Origin: Trifolium pratense
Lineage: Eukaryota; Streptophyta; Magnoliopsida; Fabales; Fabaceae
Direction: 5' to 3'
NCBI RefSeq assembly: GCF_020283565.1
Contig: NC_060064.1
Span: 4,114,001 to 4,178,000 of the forward strand
DNA: 64,000 nucleotides
Within the stretch, counting starts at the first letter, position 1; each line of letters opens with the position of its first letter. The notes beneath the pieces are model-generated. The model saw only the letters and a program-made list of their open reading frames with translations. It was not told the origin of the DNA and ran no database searches. The position numbers were made by a program, and so were the translations under genes. Below, one piece after another: positions 39,278-49,797 of this stretch.

Positions 39278-39432
39278 TTCGGTCGCTATTATAAGTAAAA
39301 AATTATTTTTTAGGTTAATTAAAAAATTGATGTATCTGGTTTATTGTAATAGTGATTTTACCACTATTAATATCATTATTTCAATAAATCTAAAAAGTGA
39401 TGTTTTCCTTATAATAGTGACTGAAAGGAAGT
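39278..39432. mobile_element. Stowaway-like MITE, degenerate
   Basis: Self-complementary layout: GTCGCTATTATAAGTAAAAA on the left, TTATAATAGTGACTGAAAGG on the right, with GATGTATCTGG in the middle as in other Stowaway copies here. Confidence 0.45.
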
Positions 39433-41450
39433 CACATTAATTGATCGTTTCTATATACACCATGTGACTCAAAACATTCTCGAAGTAAAATTTTAAACAA
39501 TTACCTCAAATAGAAGTAACCCAAGGACTAGATCAAGAATTTCTAACACTCACCTTGTAGAGAGGTTAGGCAACTCAAGTAATCAAATTAGCTACATTGT
39601 TAGGTTAATTATTTTCAAATGACAATCTAGTTAGTTTTATATCGTGGGGGTAAATTTTGTACATCTCTTTATCATTCTACTATTCTTTAACTCTTTATAT
39701 ATCTATCCAACCACTAAAAATATTTAATAGCTTTTGTAAATTTTGAAATATAATTAACAGATGAGCAATGGCATGGCATGTAGCTAGTAATCAATATTGA
39801 AAGCAACTACGGGTTACATCTATGCCACAAATTCCATGGTCCCTACTCCTTAGTACTAGCAATTAGGAGGCATAAAAGAAAGCAATGTTTATAAGTGTTG
39901 CTCCTTTTTAATATAAACTTAAATGATAGTAGATTGTTTTCCACACGAGTATCACTCTTAATATTAATTTTTCTAATGTACGTTCTAATTTCTTCTGGGT
40001 CTAAACTAAGCCTCATACAATTTTCACCTATATTTTACTATATACTAATTAATATTAGGTGTTATAATACAATGGCCCCAATGCATATATCTAAAAAAAA
40101 AGGCAAACTGTAATGTTCTTCTTCCGTACTTGGCTACTATATATCTAAAAAAATGTCAAGAAGTGTCGGTAGCACATATAATCATAACTACCACCACATT
40201 TTCTTTAAAGCAAATTATTTTGGACCATTTCTAAAGTGTGTGCTTCATCCTTTTGCATGGACTATACCAAATAGTATTAGATTCTCTTAACAAAAAATCT
40301 TTCTCCACTTTATATGAATCTTTATCAATACTTATTTACTAAATTACTTCTATTTTGTAAGTAATAAATACCATGAAAAAATTGTTTGATATTTCCTCAG
40401 TTGGTTTTTTACTTTTTAACGTTTGGAAAATTAAGTTGCATTCTTATTTATTTGTTATTTTTAAAGTTCAAGACAACATGTTTGTTAGACAACATTAATT
40501 AATTGCTCAATAATTTTTAGGGTTAATATGTGTTTCTCATGTAATATTAGCGAATTTTGATTTCTCTCATGTAACATCTCTCGTAATGTCAAAATTCTTC
40601 TCTTTTATCCCCTTTTGGACAACTTGGAATTTAACCGGACAAATTTGATGATGTAGTATATTAGGTGGCTTTTAATTTAGTTTTGATTAATTTAATTAGT
40701 GACACGTAGATAAATATTGCCTATATGAATTTTAATTTGATGATGTGACATATTAGGTGGCTTTTAATTCATTTTTACATATATTTTTTTAATAAAAATA
40801 AAGTTTACATTATTGAAAATAACATTTTTTTATATTCTAAAAATATTGATTACAAGATTCAAAATAATTTTAGTATATTTGAGTTTCTTTGATTACTTTG
40901 ATTGATAGAATCCAATGCTATCTATAGAAAAAGTAAAGTTTCTAAAAATAGCAAGCCTTTACTACTAGAGAGCAGCGCATGATGCAACGAGATTAGGTAC
41001 GACGCCGCCCCCTCCCTCTCCTTATTGGGCCATTATCTGTCTGTTCCTTTCACGTTCCGTGCTGGACCAGGAACATGCACCCACCCTCTTACCAAAGCCA
41101 AATCCCATGAGTTTTTCGTACGAACTATTTTTACTCATTCGCTATATAAGTTGCGAATAAGTAAAAATAAAAACTTTGAGAAAAAGACACTGTCCACTAC
41201 TTAAGTTGTGGATAATATTTAAAAAACTTATGCCTTTTGCGGATTGTTACTACGGGCCAGTTTATTGTGAACATATTGGTTTGGGCTCATTTCATTATGG
41301 GTCAACAATATCTAAACCCATGAAAAGTCTTTTGCCACGCTACTGGTTTTCAGGCGGGCCCTACGAAATTATCAAAATATTTTCGTCCTCTACTTAAGTA
41401 GTGAATTATACGTAGGAGGGTGTTTCTTTCTTCAAAATTTCTCATTTTCA
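39433..41450. other. Gene-free AT-rich region
   Basis: No coding evidence. A segment ATATTAGGTGGCTTTTAATT recurs about 90 bases apart (about 40657 and 40747). 40960-41400 is somewhat GC-richer without a recognisable protein. Confidence 0.4.
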
Positions 41451-41530
41451 TAACATTTTTACTAATTAAGTAGCGGATGTTATAAAAATATCCGCTACTT
41501 AAGTAGCGGATGCTATAAATGGATGTGCGA
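41451..41530. repeat. AGCGGA repeat with 22-bp perfect palindrome
   Basis: TCCGCTACTTAAGTAGCGGA (41491-41510) plus one complementary base on each side is an exact palindrome. A further TTAAGTAGCGGATGTTATAA precedes it. Diverged relatives occur at 42195-42330 (AGCGGATGTTATAAAAATGA; CGTCCGCTACTTATATAGCG), suggesting a dispersed element. Confidence 0.6.
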
Positions 41531-41631
41531 AAGAGAAAATTGCATGTTGAGCTTACCTTCTACGCATACATACTTGAGTTGAGGGGTGTATAATATTATT
41601 ATTATATTATTAGGAGGAGAAAGGTAGTTAC

Positions 41632-41801
41632 ATATGAGAAGTTCTAAAACCAATCGCTAGTTGGTTTAGTGGTGATGACCCTGAATTTGGTAGGAAGGAT
41701 CATGGTTCGATCCCCGCAACTACGATCGAGAGGAGGCTGGAACCACAGAACTGACCCCCGAACCAGATTAAACTAGTGGTGAAAATATGAGGAGTTCTAA
41801 A
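41632..41801 (+). mobile_element. SINE (family A) with target duplication
   Basis: The body at 41649-41784 has box A (CTAGTTGGTTTAGTGG), box B (GGTTCGATCCC) and 3' part GAACCAGATTAAACTAGTGG. It is flanked by ATATGAGAAGTTCTAAA (41632-41648) and ATATGAGGAGTTCTAAA (41785-41801), a 17-bp target duplication with one change. Confidence 0.85.
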
Positions 41802-41926
41802 GAAAAAATATGAGGTAATTGTCTGCTATACCCCTTCACTGACAACAAGTTTGCCAAACTACATGCCCAAATATTATGAGATATTGATGAGGAAAATATG
41901 TATGTGATATGCTAATGAAATATTCA

Positions 41927-42047
41927 CTCCGTTCCACAATATAAGCAAAAATGAGTCAAACAAATTTGATGTATTTGGTTCAAAATTTGGACCAAATACA
42001 TTCATTTTTGTTGACCAACTTTTGCTTATATTTTTAGACGGATGAAG
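41927..42047. mobile_element. Stowaway MITE
   Basis: The left end CTCCGTTCCACAATATAAGC and the complement of the right end CTTCATCCGTCTAAAAATAT form terminal inverted repeats. About 121 bp, with no coding capacity. TA on the right side. Confidence 0.75.
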
Positions 42048-42465
42048 TACAAGAGATATTCTAGGAGCTACCTATACTATATGTTAATTACGTGATATGA
42101 TACAGCTGTTAATTGTTACTAATTATAGCTGCTAATTATTATCACAAATAAGTTCCAAGAGTCGATAAGAAGGATATATGGGACAACCCAAATTTATAAC
42201 ATTTGCTACTCAATTAGCGGATGTTATAAAAATGAAAAATTTTGAGGAAAAAATATTTTACCAAGTTTTGTATAACGTCCGCTACTTATATAGCGGAAGA
42301 GTAAAATGGAAAACGCGTAGGACGTGCGAGTAATCGATAGGGTGTCAAAAATAATTCTGAAAGCCAATGTGGGTTAAACAAGTTTGGACCAATGACTCAA
42401 ACTTAATACGTTCAGAATCAATAAAGTTTAAATTTAGGTGAGATATAAATTATTTTTTGATAATT

Positions 42466-42768
42466 TTGAAGGTATTTATATCTAACAATAAATGATAATA
42501 AGTTACTCCATCCGGTCCTATATATAAGAAAAAATTTGCTTTTTAAATTCATTATAAAGTTGATGTATCTAGACAACATTGTAGTCTAGATTCATCAACT
42601 TTATAATGAATCTAAAAAACAAACATTTTCTTATATATGGGACCGGAGGAAGTATATAAATAAATTTATATGTGGTACACACAACTAACCTTTAACCAAT
42701 TTTTACTTAAGATGCAAATGATTTGTTATCCGTGGTTGTTGGATAAATACTCCCCAAATTATCAAGGG
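42466..42768. mobile_element. MITE (family E) split by a nested Stowaway
   Basis: The left part (TATTTATATCTAACAATAAA) and right part (AAATAAATTTATATGTGGTA) align with the uninterrupted copy at 33283-33432. The insert at 42506-42652 sits exactly in between. Confidence 0.7.
42506..42652. mobile_element. Stowaway MITE nested in family E MITE
   Basis: 147 bp. The left end CTCCATCCGGTCCTATATAT and right end (complement CTTCCTCCGGTCCCATATAT) form long inverted repeats, flanked by the TA duplication (42504-42505 and 42653-42654) that defines the Tc1/mariner Stowaway group. Confidence 0.9.
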
Positions 42769-42990
42769 GTTAGTGTAGAAAAAATATTAAATTTTACAAA
42801 CATAGTCCTAATATTTTTTTTTTATGAGAAAACATAAACAGGAAGCTATTTACAGAAGTTGGAATTCGAACGCTAAATTTTACATTTCTTCATATTTAAA
42901 GTGTGAATCTAGCTATATATTAGACTATTTTTTTATAAAAAAAAACTATCAATTTTTTTTCAAAATTAATTTAAATTAAAAAACTACCAC

Positions 42991-43018
42991 AATTATTTAA
43001 GAATAATATAACCCCAAG

Positions 43019-43089
<71 letters not shown>

Positions 43090-44252
43090 GTTTTCTAACT
43101 TAGACCCTAGTTAGGTCTAAGTTAGCAAGGTGCACCTTTTCAATTGGACCAAAATACCCATTCTTTTTAATTAATTAACCAAAATACCCATCAATGGACG
43201 CGGATCCAGTGTCGCGCGAGTACCGAAGGACCATGGTTACAGACCGTTGATTTCCATCAGACAGCCAAGATCTGATCTCATCTAGACTGTCTGATCAATC
43301 CGACAGCCCAGATCATCCTGATCCATCAGATTCCAGCGCGTGCGCCACACTGGATTACACCCTGGAGAGAGAAAAATTTGCTTTTTAAAAGTAGGACACG
43401 TGTCACACAATGGTTGGCTGGACGTGATTTTTGTTTATTTAATACTTTGAACTCAATTATTTCGTTGTAAATTAATTTTTTTTTTTTTTTTTTATACCAA
43501 AATTCATAATTTTTTTTTTCTACAAATAGAGACTTGGTTCGTTTGATTTGGACACCGAAAAAAAATGCAATTTTTCACTACCTTAATCTCATTTTTTGTC
43601 TACTAAATACGTTACTTGTGTGTTGTAATTTAACACGCACCACTCAACCAACTCACTGAAACCATTATACCAGGAAAATAGTAGATAATATTCTGGAACT
43701 TTTGGTATATTTTATGAAATTTTTGGAGACCTGAAACTATTTTTAGTTAATTAAATGAGATAAAACGGTAATTAAAAACTAGTGTTTGCTTCTGAAACCA
43801 TTTTACTGGTAGAATGGTTGCACATAGTTGTATTCTGAAACCATTTTACTGGTAGAATGGTTTCAATGAGTAATTTATTAATTGTGTTTGCTTCTGAAAC
43901 CATTTATCTGGTACAATGGTTTCAGAGAGTTGTAATCTGAAACCATTTTGCTGGTAGAATGGTTTCAGTAAGTTGATTATTAGTTATTTGCTTCTGAAAC
44001 CATTTAGCTTGTAGAATGGTTGCACATAGTTGTATTCTGAAACCATTTTACTGGTATAATGGTTTCAGTGAGTAATTTATTAATTGTGTTTGCTTCTGAA
44101 ACCATTTATCTGGTACAATGGTTTCAGAGAGTTGTAATCTGAAACCATTTTGCTGGTAGAATGGTTTCAGTGAGTTGATGTAAGGTAGTGAAAAATGAGA
44201 TTAAGGTAGTGAAAAATTGGTTTTTTTTTTCTGTGTCCAAATCAAACGAACC
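42991..44252 (+). repeat. Tandem duplication, copy 1 (1262 bp)
   Basis: Begins AATTATTTAAGAATAATATA, includes a TA run (43021-43086), the left arm of the foldback element and its hairpin array. It is followed at once by a second copy that looks identical except for the lengths of the TA run and one poly-T run. The junction shares CAA with both original borders. Confidence 0.95.
43793..44170. repeat. Hairpin array, copy 1 (8 units)
   Basis: Eight units each begin CTGAAACCATT and continue through a short middle (TTACTGGTAG, TATCTGGTAC, TTGCTGGTAG and similar) to AATGGTTTCA or AATGGTTGCA. Each can fold as a hairpin with a 9-10 bp stem. The eight form two successive sets of four with the same order and spacers. 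Confidence 0.9.
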
Positions 44253-44280
44253 AATTATTTAAGAATAATATAACCCCAAG

Positions 44281-44373
<93 letters not shown>

Positions 44374-45534
44374 GTTTTCTAACTTAGACCCTAGTTAGGT
44401 CTAAGTTAGCAAGGTGCACCTTTTCAATTGGACCAAAATACCCATTCTTTTTAATTAATTAACCAAAATACCCATCAATGGACGCGGATCCAGTGTCGCG
44501 CGAGTACCGAAGGACCATGGTTACAGACCGTTGATTTCCATCAGACAGCCAAGATCTGATCTCATCTAGACTGTCTGATCAATCCGACAGCCCAGATCAT
44601 CCTGATCCATCAGATTCCAGCGCGTGCGCCACACTGGATTACACCCTGGAGAGAGAAAAATTTGCTTTTTAAAAGTAGGACACGTGTCACACAATGGTTG
44701 GCTGGACGTGATTTTTGTTTATTTAATACTTTGAACTCAATTATTTCGTTGTAAATTAATTTTTTTTTTTTTTTTATACCAAAATTCATAATTTTTTTTT
44801 TCTACAAATAGAGACTTGGTTCGTTTGATTTGGACACCGAAAAAAAATGCAATTTTTCACTACCTTAATCTCATTTTTTGTCTACTAAATACGTTACTTG
44901 TGTGTTGTAATTTAACACGCACCACTCAACCAACTCACTGAAACCATTATACCAGGAAAATAGTAGATAATATTCTGGAACTTTTGGTATATTTTATGAA
45001 ATTTTTGGAGACCTGAAACTATTTTTAGTTAATTAAATGAGATAAAACGGTAATTAAAAACTAGTGTTTGCTTCTGAAACCATTTTACTGGTAGAATGGT
45101 TGCACATAGTTGTATTCTGAAACCATTTTACTGGTAGAATGGTTTCAATGAGTAATTTATTAATTGTGTTTGCTTCTGAAACCATTTATCTGGTACAATG
45201 GTTTCAGAGAGTTGTAATCTGAAACCATTTTGCTGGTAGAATGGTTTCAGTAAGTTGATTATTAGTTATTTGCTTCTGAAACCATTTAGCTTGTAGAATG
45301 GTTGCACATAGTTGTATTCTGAAACCATTTTACTGGTATAATGGTTTCAGTGAGTAATTTATTAATTGTGTTTGCTTCTGAAACCATTTATCTGGTACAA
45401 TGGTTTCAGAGAGTTGTAATCTGAAACCATTTTGCTGGTAGAATGGTTTCAGTGAGTTGATGTAAGGTAGTGAAAAATGAGATTAAGGTAGTGAAAAATT
45501 GGTTTTTTTTTTCTGTGTCCAAATCAAACGAACC
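44253..45534 (+). repeat. Tandem duplication, copy 2 (1282 bp)
   Basis: Second copy of 42991-44252. It has a longer TA run (44283-44370) and a shorter poly-T, and otherwise no difference was noticed. It continues into the right arm of the element. Confidence 0.95.
45073..45452. repeat. Hairpin array, copy 2 (8 units)
   Basis: Same eight CTGAAACCATT...AATGGTTTCA units in the same order as at 43793-44170. Confidence 0.9.
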
Positions 45535-46075
45535 AAGTCTCTATTTGTAGAGAAAAAAAAATTATGAATTTTGGTATAAAAAAAAAAAATTAATTTACAA
45601 CGAAATAATTGAGTTCAAAGTATTAAATGGAAAAAAATCACGCCCAGCCGATCAGACAGCGACACGTGTCCTGCTTTTAAAAAGTAGATTCTTCTCTCTC
45701 CAGGGTGTAATCCAGTGTGGTGCACGCGCTGGAATCTGATGGATTCGGATGATCTGGGCTGTCTGATTGATCAGACAGTCTTGATGAGATCAGATCTTGG
45801 CTGTCTGATGGAAATCAACGGTTTGTAACCATGGTCCTGCGGTACTCGCGCGACACTGGATCCGCGTCCATTGATGGTAATTTGGTTAATTAATTAAAAA
45901 GAATGGGTATTTTTGTCCAACTGAAAAGGTGCACCTTGCTAACTTAGACCCAACTGGGTCTAAGTTAGCAGCCCCCTATATATATATATATATATATGGA
46001 ATACGAGTTTAATGGATATGCGCACTGATCCGTGTTAAATAGTTTTACACCATCATTTAATAAAAAACTACCAAT

Positions 46076-46200
46076 TTGTCAGATAGTTCAGTGGCTAGAA
46101 ATTCCACTTTTAAAGTAGATAAGTGAGATTCTAGAGTTTGAACCCCGATTCCTACATATAAAATGCGATGTTCCTACTAATTAAGTTAAGCTCACAATCG
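46076..46200 (+). mobile_element. SINE (family B)
   Basis: Box A-like AGATAGTTCAGTGGCTAGAA, box B AGTTTGAACCCC, then ATATAAAATGCGATG and TTAAGTTAAGCTCACAATCG. It aligns with 14419-14542. No clear target duplication. Confidence 0.65.
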
Positions 46201-46544
46201 TGCATATTCTTTTTTCTCCTAGAATGTATGATTTCAATTTTAAAAAATAAAATCTAACTTTATACTTTTCCATTCTGACCAGTCCAATAATCAAATAGAC
46301 TTAAATTCACGGTCATAGTCACTAGTAAGTAGTTATATAAAATTTCCTTTACATAAAAAATTAACTAAAATTGTTCTTTTGTCAAAAAAAAAAAAATTAA
46401 CTAAAATTGTTGTCATGCAAAATTCTGATAGTATAATTTCCTTATGTGACACTTGTTTGTTTTTTTAAGAAAATAAGTGGTAAAACTTTCCTTCTTTGGA
46501 AACACAATAATCATTCTACAGCTATAAACAATGCAATGCAATGA
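46201..46544. other. Intergenic, expected lost 5' end of pectinesterase 2
   Basis: AT-rich. The signal peptide and first part of the pro-domain of pectinesterase 2 should lie here by comparison with its paralogs, but no such coding sequence is readable. GTCAAAAAAAAAAAAATTAA-type runs suggest small insertions. Confidence 0.4.
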
Positions 46545-49500
46545 ATATATGCAAGATTCTCAATTCAAAAATCCATCTTTCAATCCCATAAGTTTTTGAA
46601 CTCATTGAACTTCTATCTTGGGTCTAGTACATTATCTAAAGAGACAAAAAATGTTATAAAAGATTGTTTATTCCTCTCTCAACTCACTTCACAATACTTG
46701 TCAAAATCCAATTACATTGCACTCAAAAACACTAATGAAACTTTCTACACTTCCCAAGTTGATGATACTCAAACCCTTCTTAGTGCAGTTATAACAAACC
46801 ATCAAACATGTTTAGATGGACTAATGACCGTGGCTAATTCCAATTTAACCATAAAAAATTATCTTATTAGCCAACTCTCTAATGATAACAAACTCCATAG
46901 TGTTTCACTTGGTTTGTTCACAAAAGGTTGGATGCATGAAAAAAAGAACAAGACATTATGGAATTCTAGAGGGTGGCATTCTAGTAATTTCAGAAATGGT
47001 AGATTACCTTTGAAGATGTCAAATAGAACAAGAGCCATTTATGATTCATCAAGAGGCAGAGGAAAAAAACATGATGATGATTATGATGGTGATGATGATG
47101 ATGAAGGTGGTGTTTTGGTTAGGGACATTGTTGTTGTTAGTAAAGATGGGAGTGGAAACTTTACAACTATCAATGATGCTGTTGCTGCTGCTCCAAATAA
47201 CACTATTAATGCAACAAATGGATATTTCTTGATTTTTATCAAGGAGGGTATCTATGAGGAATATGTGTCTATCCCTCAAAACAAGGCATATTTGATGATG
47301 ATCGGAGACGGAATCAATCAAACAGTTATCACCGGCAACCACAGTGTTGGTGACGGATGGACAACGTTTAATTCCCCAACATTTGGTAAGGAAACTTAAT
47401 TTTTTTTTAGTAAGTGTACGTTACCATTTTCGTGAAAAATTACTTGTCTCACATTGAAAAGAGACAGATTCTAAAAAGAGTTTGTAAAACGTGTCACTCT
47501 TATTTTTAAAGTTAATTTTGTAACATTAAGTTAGATAGACTCGATGTAAAAATCTTGTTGGGTGCAAAACCCCTCAAAACACAAGCACTTGATGATAGGC
47601 TCAATTTGAGCCTTACCGAGAATAGGCGCGATCTGAGCCTATTGACTGGACACAATGATGCGCACATTTTGAGCTCAAACACGCGAACACACACATAATG
47701 ATGAAAAGAATGAATAATACGGAAGAAAGATAATAGGGAAGAGTTTACAACTTTCTCATTAAATCACAAATTAACAATCAACACAAGTACGTGGTTTTAT
47801 AGTGGATAACTTGAACAACAAGTTAACAACTAACTTCCCTAATTTTGCTCATCTATTAACAAACTCTTCAAACTAACAAACACATAAGAGACACTAACTA
47901 ATTCTGTTACTTGTGAAGTGTTTTAAAAACCGGACCGGTCATCGAACCGGCAAGGGCACTGGGTCATTGGTTCATTGGTTGAACCACTGGGTCATTGGTC
48001 GAATCGCATGACAAACCGGATTAAACCGAATTAAATCGGTGGAATGAACCGTCTCTATAATAAAACTATATAGTTATTAAACCGATCGAATTGGATAACT
48101 CGATCTTTAAAAAAATATAAAATATATATGAAAATTTTAAAGAAAGTGTAATTGTATATTTAGAATAAATAAAAGCAATATGTGCTCTTGTAACAAAAAA
48201 AACAATATGGGCTCTTTTTTGTAAGCCCAATCAACTATTAAACCCTAAATTATAACTATGATTAATATAAGTCATGCACAGCCGCCACCTTCTTTTTTTC
48301 TTCTCTCACTATCAATATATAATCTTCCACTTCTCTCATCACGTTCTTTCCTTCTTTCTTTTTGTTTTTTCCTCTTTGCATCTTTGTTTCTATGAAACTA
48401 ATGGAAATATCAACATAATGAATTGTCATTTTTTTTCTTCTTCTTCTTCCAATCTTTGTAATATTGCTTATGAAATTTTGTTTGTGATTCAACTGATTGG
48501 ATCTGGAAAACCTTTGAACAGCTCCTTCTTATTTCTATATTTTCAGTCTGCAATTTTTTTTATTTATTTATTTAAAAAAATGAAACTCAAGACCGATGGA
48601 AAAAGGAAAAGAAAAGGAAAAAAAAAAATGATGCAGTCAAACCGCCGGTTTTCAAAACCGCCGGTTCACCGGTTTTTACCGGTTTTTCCGGTTTTTTCCG
48701 ATTTCGACTGGTTCAACTGCTTATCCGGTCCAGGAGTCAGACCAGACCGCTGCACCTCCGGTTCCCGGTTCAACCGGTCCGACCGGCCGGTCCGGTCCGG
48801 TTTTTAAAACACTAACTTACAAGTAACCAGTATTGGGTACAATGAATTAACCACAACAAATCTAATATAGTACTAAAGTGAATTCTACTATATGTTTTTG
48901 TAGCTGTGGTAGCACCGGGGTTTGTAGCCGTTAACATAACATTTCGGAACACCGCTGGACCGAGCAAATTCCAAGCAGTTGCAATGAGAAGTGGAGCAGA
49001 CATGTCCGCTTTCTATCGTTGCAGCTTTGAAGGGTACCAAGATACTCTCTATACACATTCACTAAGACAATTTTATAAAGAATGTGATATTTATGGAACA
49101 ATTGATTTCATATTTGGAAACGCCGCAGTTGTTTTGCAAAACTGCAACATATATCCTCGTCTTCCTTTACCAGGACAGTTCAATCCGATTACTGCTCAAG
49201 GACGAACCGATCCAAATCAAAACACAGGTATTTCCATTCACAATTGCACTATTAAACCAGCTGAAGATTTAGTTCCAAGTGTTGGTATTGTGAAAACTTA
49301 CCTTGGGAGACCATGGAAAGAGTATTCAAGAACTGTTGTTATGCAATCTTTGTTGGAGAATTTGATAGAGCCAAGTGGTTGGTCTATATGGAGTGGTGAT
49401 TTTGCACTCTCTACTTTGTATTATGCAGAGTATGATAACAGAGGAGCTGGTGCAAATACTTCTAATAGAGTTACATGGCAAGGGTACCATGTGATTAATG

Positions 49501-49586
49501 CTACTGATGCTGCTAATTTTACAGTTGATAATTTTCTGCATGGGAATGATTGGTTGCCTCAAATTGGAGTTCCTTATATTAATTGA
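46545..49586 (+). pseudogene. Pectinesterase 2, 5'-truncated paralog
   Basis: Homology to pectinesterases 3 and 4 begins abruptly after an in-frame TGA (46542-46544) at YARFSIQKSIFQSH. Exons are 46545-47385 and 48904-49586, with a 1518-bp intron. The signal peptide and first 50-60 residues are missing. No in-frame ATG occurs until the LMTVANS segment in mid pro-domain. The rest is open: pro-domain (QTCLDGL), esterase start [55 protein letters not shown], stop after GVPYIN. The RKLLQ processing motif of the paralogs is replaced by an Asp-rich GAT-repeat stretch (about 47068-47105, KKHDDDYDGDDDDEGG). The downstream frame is intact, so decay is recent or an unseen upstream exon supplies a start. 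A hAT-like element sits in the intron. Confidence 0.75.
47917..48813. mobile_element. hAT-like MITE in pectinesterase 2 intron
   Basis: Ends AGTGTTTTAAAAACCGGACC and (complement of right end) AGTGTTTTAAAAACCGGACC are exact inverted repeats. Further CCGGTTT-rich sequence lies inside both ends. The immediately outer bases (GTTACTTGT) are also inverted, so the 8-bp target duplication expected of hAT is unclear. A pyrimidine-rich stretch inside (48270-48560) has no recognised protein. Confidence 0.8.
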
Positions 49587-49659
49587 TGAACTTATAGCTT
49601 TTAATTAAAAGAACACAAGAGGCCAATTTGAGAATCATTACATATTGAGTAATTAATAA

Positions 49660-49797
49660 CTATCCCCGGTCATTTTTATAAGAAACAGTCGACTTTTTAG
49701 GTTTGTTGAATAACTGATATATCTGACCTGATCAGATACATTAGTTATTTAATCAATCTAAAAATTTAATTGTTTCTTATAAAAAGACCGAAGGAAG
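49660..49797. mobile_element. Stowaway-like MITE downstream of pectinesterase 2
   Basis: CTATCCCCGGTCATTTTTAT and the complement of the right end CTTCCTTCGGTCTTTTTATA are inverted repeats, followed by TA. The middle has CTGATATATCTGACC/GATCAGATACATTAG. About 138 bp. Confidence 0.75.

Larger units (their letters stand above)
43087..45976. mobile_element. Foldback element with long inverted arms, partly duplicated
   Basis: The left arm (43087-about 43545, repeated at 44371-about 44825) is the reverse complement of the right arm (45533-45976), roughly 450 bp each. The arms include CTAACTTAGACC ... GGTCTAAGTTAG, GGTGCACC and TGGACGCGGATCCAGTGTCG. TA runs border both outer ends (before 43087 and 45977-45997), as for the MITE at 117-510. 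The core is a hairpin array. No transposase frame exists, so it is non-autonomous; a Mutator-like or foldback origin is possible. The tandem duplication copied the left arm and core but not the right arm. Confidence 0.85.

Noticed and set aside
43793..45452. CRISPR-like regular palindromic repeats
   Set aside because: The context is a plant nuclear transposon: units have irregular spacers that are themselves repeated in sets of four, and there are no cas genes.
47049..47342. Antisense frames over pectinesterase exons (also 55933-56184 and 62089-62364)
   Set aside because: These are mirror frames of conserved coding sequence and recur at the same place in all paralogs because of codon bias.
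46596..47399. Pectinesterase 2 starting at 46596
   Set aside because: That start is a TTG inside the homologous region; homology continues upstream in frame to 46545, so the apparent start has no meaning.
48274..48807. 177-codon frame in the pectinesterase 2 intron
   Set aside because: Low-complexity pyrimidine-rich sequence inside a transposon; no domain, and it runs into the element's inverted end.
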